Shown here piece by piece: positions 36,523-37,389 of a stretch of DNA of 37,389 nt; within the stretch, counting starts at the first letter, position 1; the number at the start of each line of letters is the position of its first letter. The DNA comes from Actinomycetota bacterium. Its GTDB lineage: Bacteria; Actinomycetota; Acidimicrobiia; Actinomarinales; Actinomarinaceae. The DNA lies in NCBI GenBank assembly GCA_027729925.1, contig JAQCEB010000006.1, positions 1-37,389 on the forward strand, in the 5' to 3' direction. The notes under the pieces were generated by a model. It saw only the letters and a program-made list of their open reading frames with translations, ran no database searches and was not told the DNA's origin. The position numbers and the translations under genes are program-made.

Positions 36523-37389
36523 ATGAAAATAGGCATTGACTGGGGTGGAACTAAGATTGAAGCAGTTGCACTAGACTCAGATACTTATAAAGAGATAAAA
36601 AGAATTAGAGTAGATGCTCCTAAAGATAATTATCAAGAAATATTAAAAACAGTTTCAAATTTAATACATAAGATTTCAGAAAACAGTAAAGAATTTTCTG
36701 TAGGAATTGGAATGCCAGGATCTCTTCACCCTAAAACAGGTTTAGTTCAAGTTTCAAATACAAAAGCACTAGAAGGACAAAATGTAAAAAAAGATTTGGA
36801 ACAAATTTTAGGTTTTGAAATAAAAATTGCAAATGATGCAGATTGTCTAGCTTTATCAGAAGCAATTGAAGGTGCTGGAAGTAAATATAGTTCAGTCTTC
36901 GCAGTAATTTTAGGCACAGGTGTTGGAGCAGGATATGTTCACAATAAAGAATTAATTGTTGGTCCCAATAAATTATCAGGTGAATGGGGTCAAAATCCAA
37001 TTCCAGGTCCAATGGATGAGTATGAAAAATCTGTCAAAAGACATTGTGGTCGCGTAGGAGCTATAGAAGTCTTTCTTTCTGGCCCAGGGCTAGAGAAGTA
37101 TTATGAGTATGAATCTGGTGAAAAACTTCAATCTAAAGAAATTATAAACAAATTCAGAGCAGGTGAAAGGTCTGCTAAACAAGTGATGGAAACTTATTTT
37201 GAGAGAGCTGCTAAATCATTTAGTACTTTTGTTAACATCTTAGATCCCGACATTATTGTTTGTGGTGGTGGCATGTCAGAAATAGATGAAATATATGAGG
37301 AAATACCAAAAAGAATAATTCCATATATTGCTTCTGATGTTTTTTTAACACCTATAGTTAAAGCAAAATTTGGTGCAACTAGTGGGGTG
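36523..37389 (+). CDS. ROK-family sugar kinase, Mak (fructokinase)-like, partial (runs off window)
   Basis: My translation MKIGIDWGGTKIEAVALD...GIGMPGSLHPKTGLVQVSN...IANDADCLALSEAIEGAGSKYSSVFAVILGTGVGAG...GEWGQNPIPGPMDEYE...NILDPDIIVCGGGMS; parallels Mak. Not in the ORF track because it is open at the window end. Confidence 0.9.
   Translation, partial: MKIGIDWGGTKIEAVALDSDTYKEIKRIRVDAPKDNYQEILKTVSNLIHKISENSKEFSVGIGMPGSLHPKTGLVQVSNTKALEGQNVKKDLEQILGFEIKIANDADCLALSEAIEGAGSKYSSVFAVILGTGVGAGYVHNKELIVGPNKLSGEWGQNPIPGPMDEYEKSVKRHCGRVGAIEVFLSGPGLEKYYEYESGEKLQSKEIINKFRAGERSAKQVMETYFERAAKSFSTFVNILDPDIIVCGGGMSEIDEIYEEIPKRIIPYIASDVFLTPIVKAKFGATSGV

Noticed and set aside
36731-37012. 93-aa minus-strand ORF
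   Set aside because: Antisense to the ROK kinase, which is coding on the plus strand to the window end; low-complexity Leu/His-rich.

Overview
AT-rich, very gene-dense bacterial chromosomal window. I identify about 33 protein genes and 2 tRNAs, with many genes overlapping by 1-20 bp. The gene order rplY-pth-pgsA-SDR-mfd-mazG-eno-ftsB-DUF501-ppx is characteristic of Actinobacteria. Combined with low GC and streamlining, this suggests a marine low-GC actinobacterium (Actinomarina-like or Acidimicrobiia-like); the taxon is inference only. Main blocks: (1) two divergent secreted proteins with in-frame tandem-repeat tethers, one a 1072-aa M60-like (enhancin/mucin-type) metallopeptidase; (2) an archaeal-type (type II) GAPDH-like gene divergent from pyruvate phosphate dikinase; (3) an FAS-II/acyl-CoA carboxylase operon (accD-bioY-accC/BCCP-acpS-fabD-fabH-fabG-acpP-fabF), with an InhA-like fabI converging on it and birA divergent from it; (4) a fused alcohol dehydrogenase/Gfo-Idh-MocA oxidoreductase with an inositol-monophosphatase-family gene; (5) a DrrAB-like ABC exporter; (6) the conserved actinobacterial housekeeping block; (7) an alpha-glucoside-type ABC importer with an internal terminator, an orphan lipoprotein and a ROK kinase cut by the window end. 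No CRISPR array, prophage, transposon or obvious defence system was seen. The most interesting leads are the M60 protein, the birA gene whose biotinyl-AMP loop appears to lack the R118-equivalent arginine, the type II GAPDH-like gene, and a ROK kinase that has lost most of its zinc ligands.
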